Assembly (NCBI RefSeq): GCF_900187885.1
Contig: NZ_FYEK01000078.1
Location: 1-64,000, forward strand
Direction: 5' to 3'
DNA: 64,000 bases
DNA from: Thermoflexus hugenholtzii JAD2
Lineage (GTDB): Bacteria > Chloroflexota > Anaerolineae > Thermoflexales > Thermoflexaceae
The translations under genes and the position numbers were made by a program. Of the stretch, positions 8,272-16,875 are shown piece by piece (the stretch's first letter is position 1; each line of letters begins with the position of its first letter). Under the pieces are notes generated by a model, which saw nothing but the letters and a program-made list of their open reading frames with translations, had not been told where the DNA came from and searched no databases.

Positions 8272-8709
8272 TCACCCCTCTATCCGCATCCGAGCATCCC
8301 GCGGAGCGCTCACGAGGCCCCGACGCGCCATCGCGCTTCCCTCCGGAAGCCCTCCGCGCCTAAGCCCGCTCGACGTGGCGGCCGAACCCGGAAAAGCCTC
8401 CCTTCTCCGTTTCTCCGTATCCATCCGCCGCGCATCCTTCGCCTCCTCGCCTCCGCCCCGTCGGGGTGGACGATCAGGGTGCCGATAGGCTTCGCCCCCG
8501 CCGGGTCCACTGCCTCCGGGAAGATCTCCTTGCATTCCTCGAGGTATGAACTATAATACACTACACCGCTGTGGGCCACGAGAACGAACCGCACCTTAAC
8601 AATTGAGAGAAGAGGTCAGCGAAAGTTGCCGCAAGCGCTCGAGCACAGGGCGAGGCAAACCCTCATGCTCCCGAGTTCGAGAGCACGAACCCTTATTAAG
8701 GAGGGGAGC
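8272..8709. other. Intergenic region between the AAA gene and the small-gene pair
   Basis: No convincing gene. It holds a plausible plus-strand promoter (8530-8557) followed by a leader of about 145 nt rich in short inverted segments. A weak minus-strand open frame starting at GTG 8594 begins with plausible protein-like sequence (MRFVLVAHSGVVYYSSYLEE) but becomes an arginine-rich run of low quality, so it may be a fragment. Confidence 0.4.
8530..8557 (+). promoter_or_regulatory. Sigma70-type promoter, TTGCAT-16-TATAAT
   Basis: TTGCAT at 8530-8535 and a perfect TATAAT at 8552-8557 are separated by 16 bp on the plus strand, pointing at the 8710 gene. The predicted start near 8564 would give a long 5' leader of about 145 nt. 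Predicted from sequence only. Confidence 0.5.
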
Positions 8710-8865
8710 ATGAAAACTATGCCCATGGTGACGGCCTCGGGCCTGCGGCATCCGGCCAAGGGCCGCCGAGGAAGCCCGATGGGGGCGGATCATCGCTCCC
8801 TTCGCGCCTCGCCTTTCAGCGAGATCCTTGAAAGCGCTGGAAGGTCACCGGCGAGCGGGTGGTAG
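8710..8865 (+). CDS. Small unknown protein, first of a coupled pair
   Basis: A 51-residue basic protein starting MKTMPMVTASGLRHPAKGRR. It is supported mainly by an excellent ribosome-binding site (AAGGAGGGG, 8698-8706) and an upstream promoter. Its TAG stop at 8863-8865 overlaps the AGGAGG of the next gene, suggesting translational coupling. There is no membrane segment, motif or recognised family. It could be a leader peptide for the downstream gene rather than a functional protein. Confidence 0.4.
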   Translation: MKTMPMVTASGLRHPAKGRRGSPMGADHRSLRASPFSEILESAGRSPASGW

Positions 8866-8876
8866 GAGGATCTTGT

Positions 8877-9200
8877 ATGCCGTGGATTCCTGCCCGCTCG
8901 GCCGAGCGTGCCCGCCGGCAGTGGTCCTTCCGACGGGCGCGAGGAGATCCGAACTCTCCGTTTCGGATCTTCGCCTTCCTCCTTCGACGGGGGAGGGAGG
9001 TGTGGCACAGCGGGAGCCAGCGGCTGCAATCTTTGCGACGCCCCCTCAGTCCGAAGTGGGCAAGCCGCCTGGCTTTCGTCCTGCGCACGCTTCGCCTCCT
9101 TTGGAATGTTCTCCGGGCAATCGATCAAATCTATGACGTTGGAGACTCCCTGTCCAAGGTGGCGGAGCTTCTGAACCAGGCCCTTCAGATGCTGCGGTAA
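8877..9200 (+). CDS. Unknown 107-residue basic protein with C-terminal helix
   Basis: Begins MPWIPARSAERARRQW and is very arginine-rich in the first 80 residues. It ends with an amphipathic, coiled-coil-like tail: VLRAIDQIYDVGDSLSKVAE then LLNQALQMLR. AGGAGG at 8864-8869 lies 7 nt from ATG 8877, an ideal spacing, and overlaps the stop of the 51-codon gene. A strong terminator follows at 9470-9499. No family recognised. The hydrophobic stretch FRIFAFLLRR is too short to be a clear membrane helix. Confidence 0.45.
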   Translation: MPWIPARSAERARRQWSFRRARGDPNSPFRIFAFLLRRGREVWHSGSQRLQSLRRPLSPKWASRLAFVLRTLRLLWNVLRAIDQIYDVGDSLSKVAELLNQALQMLR

Positions 9201-9377
9201 AGGGGCCTGGATTCGGCCTAGCTGGGCCCTGGCCCGGCAGGCGTTAAGATCCCGTTTCCGGAGGGTTGACGGCAGCTGCCATCCTTGTTCTCCTCTGCTT
9301 CTGCAACGAGGGCCTTGACGGCCCTGTAGGGTGGCGAAGCGACAGGCTGGCCTACCAAACACGTCCCATCGGAAGGT

Positions 9378-9405
9378 GTAGGGGCGATCGGCTGGTCGCT
9401 CCTAC
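9378..9405. repeat. Dispersed palindromic repeat, GTAGGGGCGA...TCGCTCCTAC
   Basis: A 28-bp imperfect palindrome nearly identical to 47968-47995 (two or three differences) and with the same outer arms as 22334-22364. A more degenerate relative may lie just upstream, near 9330-9354 (TAGGGTGGCGAAGCGAC onward). Intergenic, REP-like. Confidence 0.6.
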
Positions 9406-9469
9406 GGCTTCAAGGCGAGATCAATGACAATATGCTGGAGAAGGGAGCTCACAACCTTCTCACAGCAGG

Positions 9470-9499
9470 GGGGGAGCCGTTGAAAGGCTCCCCCTTTTT
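9470..9499 (+). terminator. Strong intrinsic terminator
   Basis: GGGGGAGCC (9470-9478), a 7-nt loop, GGCTCCCCC (9486-9494) and then TTTTT (9495-9499). The T-run is on the plus strand, so it ends transcription from the small-gene pair and also insulates the convergent YfhO-like gene, which ends at 9501. Confidence 0.85.
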
Positions 9500-9500
9500 G

Positions 9501-12200
9501 TTATGGGGATCCATTCGACAAATCCCTCGGCGATCCGCGTCGCCGGCTTGCCATGGCCAGCCCCCCCACCCCCAATAGGGTGCCGATGCCGCCCAGGATC
9601 AGGCTGGATGGGAAATACACCCAGCGCACCCGATGAACGCCCGCCGGGACGGCGATGGCCTGGAAGAGGCCGTTGGCCGGATAAACGGGAACCGCCCGCC
9701 CGTCCACCCACGCCCGCCACCCGGGATCATAGGACTCCAAAAGCACCAGCCACCCCGCCCGCTCCAGATGGACCTCCACCTCCCGGTCCTCCGGGGCGAA
9801 GCGGATCCAGCGGATCTCCACGCGACACGGGCCCTCCTCCCATCCCGCCTCCCCTTCCCCTTCGCCTTCGATCACCACGTGCCGCGCAGGATCGAAAGCG
9901 GGATCCGTCAGGCGAGCCATCGCCGCTTCTTCCCCCTGGACGAAATCGGCCGCGCACACGCCATACAGCCAGGGGAGCGCCCGTCGAAACTCGTAGACCT
10001 TGACGTCCCCGGCATACCGCAGGGCGAAGGCGCCTCCCGGGCTCAGCACCAGCGCCTGGAACGCCCCCGTCCGTCCGTCCACCAGCGCCCCGCCCGTCAC
10101 CTGCCATCCACCCCGGGCGCAGGCCTCCGGATCCGAGCGCAACACCACGGAGACCACCCGGCGGGGAACCTCCCAGCGAACGATGGAGGGCCGCCCGGCC
10201 TCCCCCGCCGCCACCGGAAGCCGGAGGACCTCGCCGTCGGCCAGCTCCAGCGCTGCCTCCCCCAAACGGACGCCGGGAGGGAACGACGCGGTGATCCGCA
10301 ATCGAAGCTCGGTGGCCTCCAAGGAGGGGAACGGGCCCGCCGCAATCGGCTCCGGGCCGCAGGCGTCCGCGGTCAGGCCGCCGTCGTAGAACACACCGTC
10401 CACCCACTCGTCCCGCAGGCGATCCGTCACGATCCAGCGCACGCCCAGCACCTGCAGCCAGCGGGGCTCCGGGATCCCGGGCAAGCTCTCCCAGAGCCGC
10501 CCGTCCCGGAGCAGGCGGTCCGCCGGGACGAAGCGCTGGGCCAGCGCGATGAACCGCCGCAACGGCAACACGCCACCGTCGTAGCCATCGGCCGTCGGAA
10601 GGCCCCACGCCATGGGCAGGTTGGGGATCAGGGCCTCCCGCTGCTTCAGCGCCACGAGGAATTCCTCGAAGGCCTCGGGCGGAAGCCGATCTCCGAAGAG
10701 GCTCCGCCACTCCCCCAGATCCCCGGGGTCGAACCGCAGGTCCACCACGCTCAGGATCCGCCCCGCCCCCGGCCCCTCCGTCCGCACGAGGTCCTCCATC
10801 ACGTAAGCCGGGAGACGGGGGAAGGACCAGGCCTCCGGGGGGACGAGGCGGTTGAGGGGCCGCCCCCACGCGGCGCCGATGAGCTCGGCCGCCCACAGCC
10901 CCAGCCACAGGGCCCGGGGCGCCCGACGCCCGACGAGAAGCAGCCCGATGCCCACCAGGGCGATCCACCCGATCAGCCGCCCGCCTTCCACCGGCCCCAG
11001 GGGGCCGGTCATCCCCGCAGGGCGCAGCGGGGCCGCCGCGGCGGCGAGGCCGATCAAAGCGAGAACCCCCAGCGCCCACATCCCCGCCCGCCGGCGGGAG
11101 ATCCTCCGAAGGCCGCTATCGAACCCCTCCCCGATCCCCAGGGCGGCCCCGAAGGCCCAGAGGGCCAGCCAGCGGGCCGGGACCCGAAAGGCGCGCAGCG
11201 GCGGCAGCAGCCAAGCCAGCGCCACATAGAGGGGGTTATAGGCGCCCCAGGCGAAGAACAGCCCGACCCCGGCGATCACCGGCCACCGTCCCCGGCCGAG
11301 GCCGGCGGCCAAGGCCAGCAACCCCAGGACCCCCACGTCGGCCGTGAACTCGGTGAAGGCCGGCGCCTCCCGACCGGGGAGGATGGATCGACCCAGCCAG
11401 AGTGGCGAAAGCGAAAAGGAGAGGACTTCGTTCAGAGGGAGGCCGCCGGCGCGGATGGAGCGCCCGGCCAGCTCCAGGGCCGGGACCCACTGGACGGCGC
11501 TCAGGGCCAGCGCCAGCGCCCCGCCCAGCCCCCCGGGCCCCCAGGCGTGGACCCAGGCCCTCCCCGACCGCGCCTCCCGCCACGGCGGCGCGAAAAGGAG
11601 GGCCAGCGCCGTCCAGCTCAAGAACACCGTCTGGGCGTGGCCGCACAGCACCTGCATCGCCCCGGCCACCCCCAGGGCCAGCGGGCGCCGGGCCGCCCAC
11701 GCCCATCCCATCCAGGGCAGCCAGGCCAGGGCCTGAAACTGATTGATGTGCTCCGCCTGGGCCAGCATATATCCGCCCATCGCGTAAGCCAGGGCCGCGG
11801 CCAGCGCCCCGCCGGGCCGGGCGCCCCTGCGACGCACCAGCCCATACATCCCCCAGGCGGCCCACAGGGCGTGCAGCCCGATCGAGAGCTTCAAGGCCTG
11901 GGGAGCCGGCATCCATGAGAGCAGCCGGTTGGGCGGGTAGAAAAAGCCGACCTGCGGGTTGGCCAGGAACGGGACCCCGGCGAAGAGATCGGGGTTCCAC
12001 AGGGGGAGACGGCCCTCCCGGGTGGCACGGGCGGCGGCCTCCCAATAAGGGTAGAAATACAGGGCCACATCCCCCCGCATCAGAACGCCCGGGGAGAAGA
12101 GCAACGGAGCCAGGGCCAGCAGAAGAAGGACGGTGATCAGCCCCCACGCGGCCGCATCTGGAAGCCATCGATTCATCGACATGCGTCGATCGATCCTCAT
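9501..12200 (-). CDS. YfhO-like polytopic membrane protein
   Basis: An 899-residue protein. The first about 490 residues contain a dozen or more hydrophobic helices with the N-terminal pattern typical of YfhO-family proteins: an LMRGDVALYFYPYWEAAARA loop and LPLWNPDLFAGVPFLANPQ, then the first helices. The C-terminal about 400 residues form an extracytoplasmic beta-rich domain, followed by a last helix near the end (WVYFPSSLILGGIGTLLGVG). In Firmicutes YfhO helps glycosylate lipoteichoic acid; here a role in lipid-linked sugar transfer or cell-envelope glycosylation is inference. The start is uncertain: ATG 12200, 12182 and 12176 all lack a good ribosome-binding site. It lies downstream of the VTT and nucleotide-sugar dehydrogenase genes on the same strand. 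Confidence 0.75.
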   Translation of the reverse strand: MRIDRRMSMNRWLPDAAAWGLITVLLLLALAPLLFSPGVLMRGDVALYFYPYWEAAARATREGRLPLWNPDLFAGVPFLANPQVGFFYPPNRLLSWMPAPQALKLSIGLHALWAAWGMYGLVRRRGARPGGALAAALAYAMGGYMLAQAEHINQFQALAWLPWMGWAWAARRPLALGVAGAMQVLCGHAQTVFLSWTALALLFAPPWREARSGRAWVHAWGPGGLGGALALALSAVQWVPALELAGRSIRAGGLPLNEVLSFSLSPLWLGRSILPGREAPAFTEFTADVGVLGLLALAAGLGRGRWPVIAGVGLFFAWGAYNPLYVALAWLLPPLRAFRVPARWLALWAFGAALGIGEGFDSGLRRISRRRAGMWALGVLALIGLAAAAAPLRPAGMTGPLGPVEGGRLIGWIALVGIGLLLVGRRAPRALWLGLWAAELIGAAWGRPLNRLVPPEAWSFPRLPAYVMEDLVRTEGPGAGRILSVVDLRFDPGDLGEWRSLFGDRLPPEAFEEFLVALKQREALIPNLPMAWGLPTADGYDGGVLPLRRFIALAQRFVPADRLLRDGRLWESLPGIPEPRWLQVLGVRWIVTDRLRDEWVDGVFYDGGLTADACGPEPIAAGPFPSLEATELRLRITASFPPGVRLGEAALELADGEVLRLPVAAGEAGRPSIVRWEVPRRVVSVVLRSDPEACARGGWQVTGGALVDGRTGAFQALVLSPGGAFALRYAGDVKVYEFRRALPWLYGVCAADFVQGEEAAMARLTDPAFDPARHVVIEGEGEGEAGWEEGPCRVEIRWIRFAPEDREVEVHLERAGWLVLLESYDPGWRAWVDGRAVPVYPANGLFQAIAVPAGVHRVRWVYFPSSLILGGIGTLLGVGGLAMASRRRGSPRDLSNGSP

Positions 12201-12225
12201 CGGAGACGCCTATGGGGAGCTGCGT

Positions 12226-12795
12226 TCATCCGCCGAACCATCGCTGCAGGAGCTCGATCCCGTAAAAGCCTGCCCAGGCGGCGATCCAGTTCTTCAGGAT
12301 CTTTCCCATCGCGCACGGGATGAAAAACAGAAGGAGGGGCATGCGGGTGGAGCCGGCCACGATCCCGGCGACGTCGAAGAGGGGGTTGGGGACCAGGGCT
12401 AGGAGGAAGATCACGGCGGGGCCGTAGCGGCGCATCCAACGGGCGATCTGGGAGTAGCGGGGGAGCTCCTCCGCCAGGGTCTGGCCGCTATAGCCGGCCA
12501 GATAGCCGCTGAGCTCGCCTACCGCCTGCCCCAGCCCGGCCACCACCCCCACGATCCACGGGTTGAACATCCCGCCCGCCAGGGTGGTCACCGCCAGGCC
12601 CGGGAGAGGTAGGATCAGCGTGGCGTTGGTCAGGGCGCTGATCAGGAAGATGGCCGGGTATCCGAAGCGCGCCCATTCGGAGAAGCGATCTCGATAGCGC
12701 AGGGTGAACCATACGGCGCCGACCAGGATGAGGACCACCGCGACGCGCGCCGCCCACAGGCGCCTTCGAGAGATCGTCGAGGTTCGGGCTTCCAC
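12226..12795 (-). CDS. VTT-domain (TVP38/TMEM64, SNARE-associated) membrane protein
   Basis: A 189-residue protein with an N-terminal anchor (VAVVLILVGAVWFTL) and a VTT-type core: PAIFLISALTNATLILPLPG, a glycine-rich GGMFNPWIVGVVAGLGQAVGE reentrant-like segment, then AVIFLLALVPNPLFDVAGIV. VTT-family proteins are lipid scramblases or transport-related membrane proteins; the substrate here is unknown. The start is GTG 12795 with AAGGAG upstream. The dehydrogenase gene ends 26 nt before it, so they are probably co-transcribed. Confidence 0.8.
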   Translation of the reverse strand: MEARTSTISRRRLWAARVAVVLILVGAVWFTLRYRDRFSEWARFGYPAIFLISALTNATLILPLPGLAVTTLAGGMFNPWIVGVVAGLGQAVGELSGYLAGYSGQTLAEELPRYSQIARWMRRYGPAVIFLLALVPNPLFDVAGIVAGSTRMPLLLFFIPCAMGKILKNWIAAWAGFYGIELLQRWFGG

Positions 12796-12821
12796 GGGAG
12801 CTCACTCCTTTTCAACTTCAA

Positions 12822-14147
12822 TCAATGGGCGTCCGGCCAGGGGGCGCCCAGGCGGACGATGCGGGCGGAGCCGGAGGGGATCCCCGCCGTGGCGTTGCAG
12901 GTGTCCACCACCAGCCGCGCCGTCGCCACCACCTTCGGATAGTCCACCGCCCGGTGCCCGGTCACGATCAACACTACATCCGCCCAGCGCAGCCATCCCT
13001 CCTCCAGCGGCACCGACTCCCACTCGACGATCTCCCGGTAGAACCGGCTTCCCCCTGCCCGGAACCGCGGCACATACGGATCGTGATAGGCCACCTCCGC
13101 CCCTCGCGCCAGCAAGAGCTCCATGATCCGCTCCGCCGGGCTGTTGCGGGCGTCGTCCACCTCCCGCTTGAAGGCCACCCCCAGCACCAGCACCCGCGCC
13201 CCCCGCAGCCCCCGCCGCTCATACCGGTCCAGGGCCTCCTCCACCTTCTCCACCACGTGGAAGGGCATCCCCTGGTTCACCTCTGCCGCCAGCTCGATGA
13301 ACTTCGTGTAAAAGTCATATTCTCGGGCCTTCCACGACAGATAATAGGGATCCACCGGGATGCAGTGCCCTCCCACCCCCGGACCCGGATAGAAGGCCAT
13401 AAAGCCGAAGGGCTTGGTCTTCGCTGCTTCGATCACCTCCCAGATGTCGATCCCCATCCGCTCGCACAGCAATGCCAGCTCGTTGACCAGGGCGATGTTC
13501 ACGCTGCGGAAGATGTTCTCCAGGAGCTTGCTCATCTCCGCCACCCGCGGCGAGGACACCCGATACACCGGCGCCCCCAGCCGCTCCAGCAGCGCCGCCG
13601 CCCGGGCCGTGCTGCGCGGCGTGATCCCGCCCACCACCTTCGGGGTGTTGCGCACCGTCCACTCCCGGTTCCCCGGATCGATGCGCTCCGGGGAGAAGGC
13701 CAGGTCGAAATCCTCCCCGGCCCGCAGGCCGCCGCGCTCCAGGATCGGCCGCACCACCTCCTCCGTCGTCCCCGGATAGGTCGTGCTCTGCAGGATCACC
13801 AGGTGCCCCCGCCGCAGGTGCGGGACCAGCCCCTCCGCCGCTGCTCGCACATACGAGAGATCGGGCGCCCGCATGGCGTCGTAGGGCGTGGGCACACAGA
13901 TCAAAACCGCCTCCACCCCCGCCAGCGCCCCGTAGTCCGTCGTCGCCCGGAACCGCCCGCTCTCCAGGGCGGCCCGCAGCGCCTCTTCCGGCACGTCCCG
14001 GATCGGGCTGCGCCCGACCATCAGCATCGCCACCTTGCCCGCGTCCACATCCACCCCGATCACTTCCAGCCCGACCTCCGCAAAGGCCACCGCCAGCGGC
14101 AGCCCCACATACCCCAGCCCGATCACGCCCACCCGCTCATCGGCCAT
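12822..14147 (-). CDS. Nucleotide-sugar (UDP-sugar) 6-dehydrogenase
   Basis: A 441-residue UDP-glucose/UDP-HexNAc dehydrogenase family enzyme, oxidising C6 of a UDP-sugar with two NAD+. An N-terminal Rossmann motif GLGYVGLPLA (residues 9-18), the central segment AEMSKLLENIFRSVNIALVN and the catalytic cysteine in PGPGVGGHCIPVDPYYL (Cys about 261) are visible. The C-terminal domain begins near VLVLGVAFKREVDDARNSP. The GVGGHCIPVDP pattern fits the WecC/WbpA (UDP-HexNAc) branch better than UDP-glucose dehydrogenase, but specificity is not certain. The start ATG 14147 lies inside the end of hisS (11-nt overlap) and is preceded by GGGAGGGAAAGG. Context with a YfhO-like protein suggests envelope glycan synthesis. 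Confidence 0.9.
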   Translation of the reverse strand: MADERVGVIGLGYVGLPLAVAFAEVGLEVIGVDVDAGKVAMLMVGRSPIRDVPEEALRAALESGRFRATTDYGALAGVEAVLICVPTPYDAMRAPDLSYVRAAAEGLVPHLRRGHLVILQSTTYPGTTEEVVRPILERGGLRAGEDFDLAFSPERIDPGNREWTVRNTPKVVGGITPRSTARAAALLERLGAPVYRVSSPRVAEMSKLLENIFRSVNIALVNELALLCERMGIDIWEVIEAAKTKPFGFMAFYPGPGVGGHCIPVDPYYLSWKAREYDFYTKFIELAAEVNQGMPFHVVEKVEEALDRYERRGLRGARVLVLGVAFKREVDDARNSPAERIMELLLARGAEVAYHDPYVPRFRAGGSRFYREIVEWESVPLEEGWLRWADVVLIVTGHRAVDYPKVVATARLVVDTCNATAGIPSGSARIVRLGAPWPDAH

Positions 14148-15474
14148 CGCCTTTCCCTCCCAGGCTCTGCCGGATCCAGCGGGCTGCCTCCTCAGGAGGC
14201 AACGTCCGCTGTTCCCCGCTCCCCATGTCCCGGACGGTGACCACGCCCCGGGCTTCCTCGTCCGGGCCGAGGATGGCCACGAAGGGGATGCCCTTCTGAT
14301 GGGCGTAGCGCAGTTGGGCCTCCAGGCGGCGGGGCTCGAAGTAGAGCATCGCCTTCAGCCCCGCCCGGCGGAAGGCCTGGGCGAGGGCGATGGAGGCCCC
14401 CATGCGGGGCTCGTCGAAGACGGTCACCAGGATCTGCACCGGCGTGCGGGGCAGGTCCGGTGGGGCCATCCCCAGCTCCTGGATCACATCGATGATCCGC
14501 TCGATGCCGAAGCTGGTCCCGGTCATCGGCACGCTCTGCCTGGCGAACAGGCCCACCAGGCCGTCGTAGCGGCCGCCCCCGGTGATGGAGCCGATCCTCG
14601 GCTCGGTGACCACCGTCTCGAAGATGGGGCCGGTGTAATACTCCAGGCCCCGCACCATGGTGAAGGAGATCCGGTAGCGCTCCGAAGGCACCCCCATGGC
14701 CTCCACGAACCGAAGCAACGTCTCCAGTTCCCGGATCCCTTCCAGGCCCTCCGGGATCTCCGCTGCCTGCATCCGGCGGGACAGCTCCCCCAGGATCTCC
14801 GTGTGATCCCCTTCGATCTGGAGCAGGTCCAGCATGCGGGCGATGGCTTCCTCGGGGATCCCATACCGGCGCATCTCCTCCCGGACGCCCTCCAGACCCA
14901 GGCGGTCGAACTTGTCGATGGCCCGGTAGAGGCTCCCCAGCAAGGGCTCCGGGACCCCGGAGTAACGGCCGAGGCCGGTCAGCAGCTTGCGGTCGTTGAG
15001 CAGGATGACGAAGTTCCGGAAGCCCAGGCGGGTGAGGGCCTCGTGGATCAGGGAGATGATCTCGGCGTCCGCAGCCATCGAGGAGGTGCCCACGATGTCG
15101 GCGTCGCACTGGTAGAACTCCCGGTAGCGCCCCTTCTGGGGACGCTCCGCCCGCCACACCGGGGCGATCTGGTAGCGCTTGAAGGGCCGGGGGAGGTTCG
15201 GATACATCGCCACCACCCGGGCCAGGGGGACCGAGAGGTCGTAGCGCAGGCTGAGCTCCTCCTTGCCCTCCCGGTGGCGGGCGTCGTAGATCAGCTTCTC
15301 CGCGTCCGACCCGTATTTGCCCATCAGCGTCTCGCGCAGCTCCAGGGCCGGGGTCTGGAGCGGCTCGAAGCCGTAGGCCTCGAAGATCTCTTCGAAAGAC
15401 CGGATCACATACCGGCGCAACATCATCTGCTCGGGAAGGATGTCCCGCATCCCGCGGGGCAGACGGGGTTCCAT
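14137..15474 (-). CDS. hisS: Histidyl-tRNA synthetase
   Basis: A 445-residue class II synthetase that charges tRNA-His. It shows the N-terminal LPRGMRDILPEQ motif, motif 2 region RYDLSVPLARVVAMYPNLP with YQIAPVWRAERPQKGRYREF, the histidine-specific GLEYYTGPIFE loop, the GGGRYDGLVGLF motif and the C-terminal anticodon-binding domain (VTVFDEPRMGASIALAQAFR). The frame is open 14 codons further upstream, but ATG 15474 with GAGGTGGATGT and the conserved LPRGM beginning mark the start. It overlaps the nucleotide-sugar dehydrogenase gene by 11 nt. Confidence 0.95.
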   Translation of the reverse strand: MEPRLPRGMRDILPEQMMLRRYVIRSFEEIFEAYGFEPLQTPALELRETLMGKYGSDAEKLIYDARHREGKEELSLRYDLSVPLARVVAMYPNLPRPFKRYQIAPVWRAERPQKGRYREFYQCDADIVGTSSMAADAEIISLIHEALTRLGFRNFVILLNDRKLLTGLGRYSGVPEPLLGSLYRAIDKFDRLGLEGVREEMRRYGIPEEAIARMLDLLQIEGDHTEILGELSRRMQAAEIPEGLEGIRELETLLRFVEAMGVPSERYRISFTMVRGLEYYTGPIFETVVTEPRIGSITGGGRYDGLVGLFARQSVPMTGTSFGIERIIDVIQELGMAPPDLPRTPVQILVTVFDEPRMGASIALAQAFRRAGLKAMLYFEPRRLEAQLRYAHQKGIPFVAILGPDEEARGVVTVRDMGSGEQRTLPPEEAARWIRQSLGGKGDGR

Positions 15475-16006
15475 ACATCCACCTCTTCGTCTGGATTCCC
15501 GGACCGGTTGCTTCACCTATCATAACTCAGGTCACCGCAGGGCGATGATCCGCAGAGAGACAAGCCGCGACCCCGCTGGATCGAGGAAGACAGGGATTGC
15601 AGGTTGAAGACCCCTCCCCGAAGATGCCCCGTGCGGCCATCAAGACACCGGTTCGGGGCGAAAGCCCCTCCTACAAAGATCAATCCTTGTAGGAGCGGCT
15701 TCAGCCGCGACCTTAAGGGAATCGAAAACCAGGGTTCCGGGTTGAAGATCTTCCTCTCAAAAGCAACGGCAGCCTCATTGAGGGCAAAAGTTCGGGGCGA
15801 AAGCTCCTACAGAGAGCGACCTGAAGGACCAAAATCGAGGCTGAAGCTCCTCTTACCGGGAGCGAAGCGGTCAGTGGGATCCATTTCGATCCACGATTCA
15901 TGGCGGAGAAAGGATGCCCCGCGGGATTATAATGAAGACGGGATGGAGCGAAGATCCCGCGAAGCGATGCGGGCCTCTATCTTATTGACGCCGCAGGGGA
16001 GGTGGA
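15475..16006. other. Intergenic region with degenerate dispersed repeats
   Basis: No gene seen. It contains inverted arms TCCTACAA and TTGTAGGA around 15669-15694, flanked by GGCTTCAGCCGCGACC, and two related blocks (near 15651 and 15790) reading TTCGGGGCGAAAGC then CTCCTACA. These look like decayed copies of a mobile or REP-like intergenic element. A TATAAT at 15928-15933 may be the -10 element for the plus-strand genes beginning at 16007, with no clear -35. Confidence 0.5.
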
Positions 16007-16204
16007 ATGGTTCGCCTGATCTATCGCAACCAGGTGTTCGAAGTGCCGGCCGGCCTGACCGTCCGAGAGGCCATGAAACAGGTGGGCCTCAACCCGGAGA
16101 TCACGCTGGCCGTCCGGGAGGGGAAGCTGCTGCATGAGAACACCGTTCTGCAGGACGGAGATGAGGTCCGGCTGGTCGCCGTGATCTCCGGGGGCGGGGG
16201 CTGA
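16007..16204 (+). CDS. ThiS/MoaD-like ubiquitin-fold sulfur carrier
   Basis: A 65-residue beta-grasp protein ending VAVISGGGG, the C-terminal di-glycine tail that becomes thiocarboxylated in ThiS, MoaD and TtuB. The body matches the family pattern: VPAGLTVREAMKQVGLNPE, then LLHENTVLQDGDEVRLV. The client pathway (thiamine, molybdopterin, or tRNA 2-thiolation as in Thermus TtuB) cannot be told from context, because no activating E1-like or sulfurtransferase gene is adjacent. GGGGAGGTGGA precedes ATG. Confidence 0.8.
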   Translation: MVRLIYRNQVFEVPAGLTVREAMKQVGLNPEITLAVREGKLLHENTVLQDGDEVRLVAVISGGGG

Positions 16205-16272
16205 GGATCACCGCACATCCACCGGAGGACTTCACCGGCCCCCGTCCATCTCCGGATCGCGGGGAGGCTCCG

Positions 16273-16857
16273 ATGCTGGCGGTCTTATTGACAGCTTATC
16301 TGCTCGGCTCGATCCCAACGGCGTATCTGGTGGCCCGGGGGGTGGCCGGGTTGGACATCCGGACGGTGGGGGATGGGAACCCCGGGGCGCGCAACGTGTG
16401 GCTCCACCTGGGATGGCGCTGGGGGGTCCTGGTGGCCATCCTGGATATGCTCAAAGGCTACGCGGCGGTGCGCTGGGCCCAGGCCATGGGCTTCGCGGAA
16501 CCCTATGCCTTCCTGGCGGGCGTGGCCGCGGTGCTGGGGCACGACACCTCGCCCTTCCTGCGGTTCCGCGGAGGACAGGGGATGGCCACCACTCTGGGGG
16601 TGATGCTGGCCCTGCTGCCGGGGGAGACCCTTTTCGCCATCGCCGTGTTCCTGCTGGCCTATCGCCTGACCCACCGCTGGGATGAAAGCCTGCTCGCCGG
16701 GATGATCTGGCTGCCGCTTCTGCCACTCCTGCAGGGGCGCGAGCTCCGATACGTGCTCTACCCAGTCGTCCTGCTTCCCACCGTGGGCATCAAGAAGGGG
16801 ATCGACACGCTTCGGCGCTCCGGGGGCGTCCGACGGATCCTCCATCTCCATCGCTGA
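16273..16857 (+). CDS. plsY: Glycerol-3-phosphate acyltransferase (acyl-phosphate dependent)
   Basis: A 194-residue integral membrane enzyme that transfers acyl from acyl-phosphate to glycerol-3-phosphate, the first acylation of phospholipid synthesis. PlsY signatures are clear: [13 protein letters not shown] near the N-terminus, [11 protein letters not shown] (phosphate-binding loop), AILDMLKG, and [21 protein letters not shown]. About five transmembrane helices. GGGAGG lies upstream of ATG. It sits 68 nt after the sulfur-carrier gene and 18 nt before the DUF4126 gene, probably in one transcription unit. Confidence 0.93.
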   Translation: MLAVLLTAYLLGSIPTAYLVARGVAGLDIRTVGDGNPGARNVWLHLGWRWGVLVAILDMLKGYAAVRWAQAMGFAEPYAFLAGVAAVLGHDTSPFLRFRGGQGMATTLGVMLALLPGETLFAIAVFLLAYRLTHRWDESLLAGMIWLPLLPLLQGRELRYVLYPVVLLPTVGIKKGIDTLRRSGGVRRILHLHR

Positions 16858-16875
16858 GAAAGCGGAGCTCACGGA

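Noticed and set aside
8310-8594. Minus-strand 94-codon open frame
   Set aside because: A plausible first 45 residues are followed by an arginine-rich tail, with a weak ribosome site and no homology; kept only as a note in the intergenic entry.
9633-11918. Long open frame opposite the YfhO-like gene
   Set aside because: High GC gives long antisense frames; low-complexity proline/arginine-rich translation and no ribosome-binding site.
14035-15525. Long open frame opposite hisS
   Set aside because: Antisense shadow of a highly conserved gene, histidine/glutamine-rich translation.
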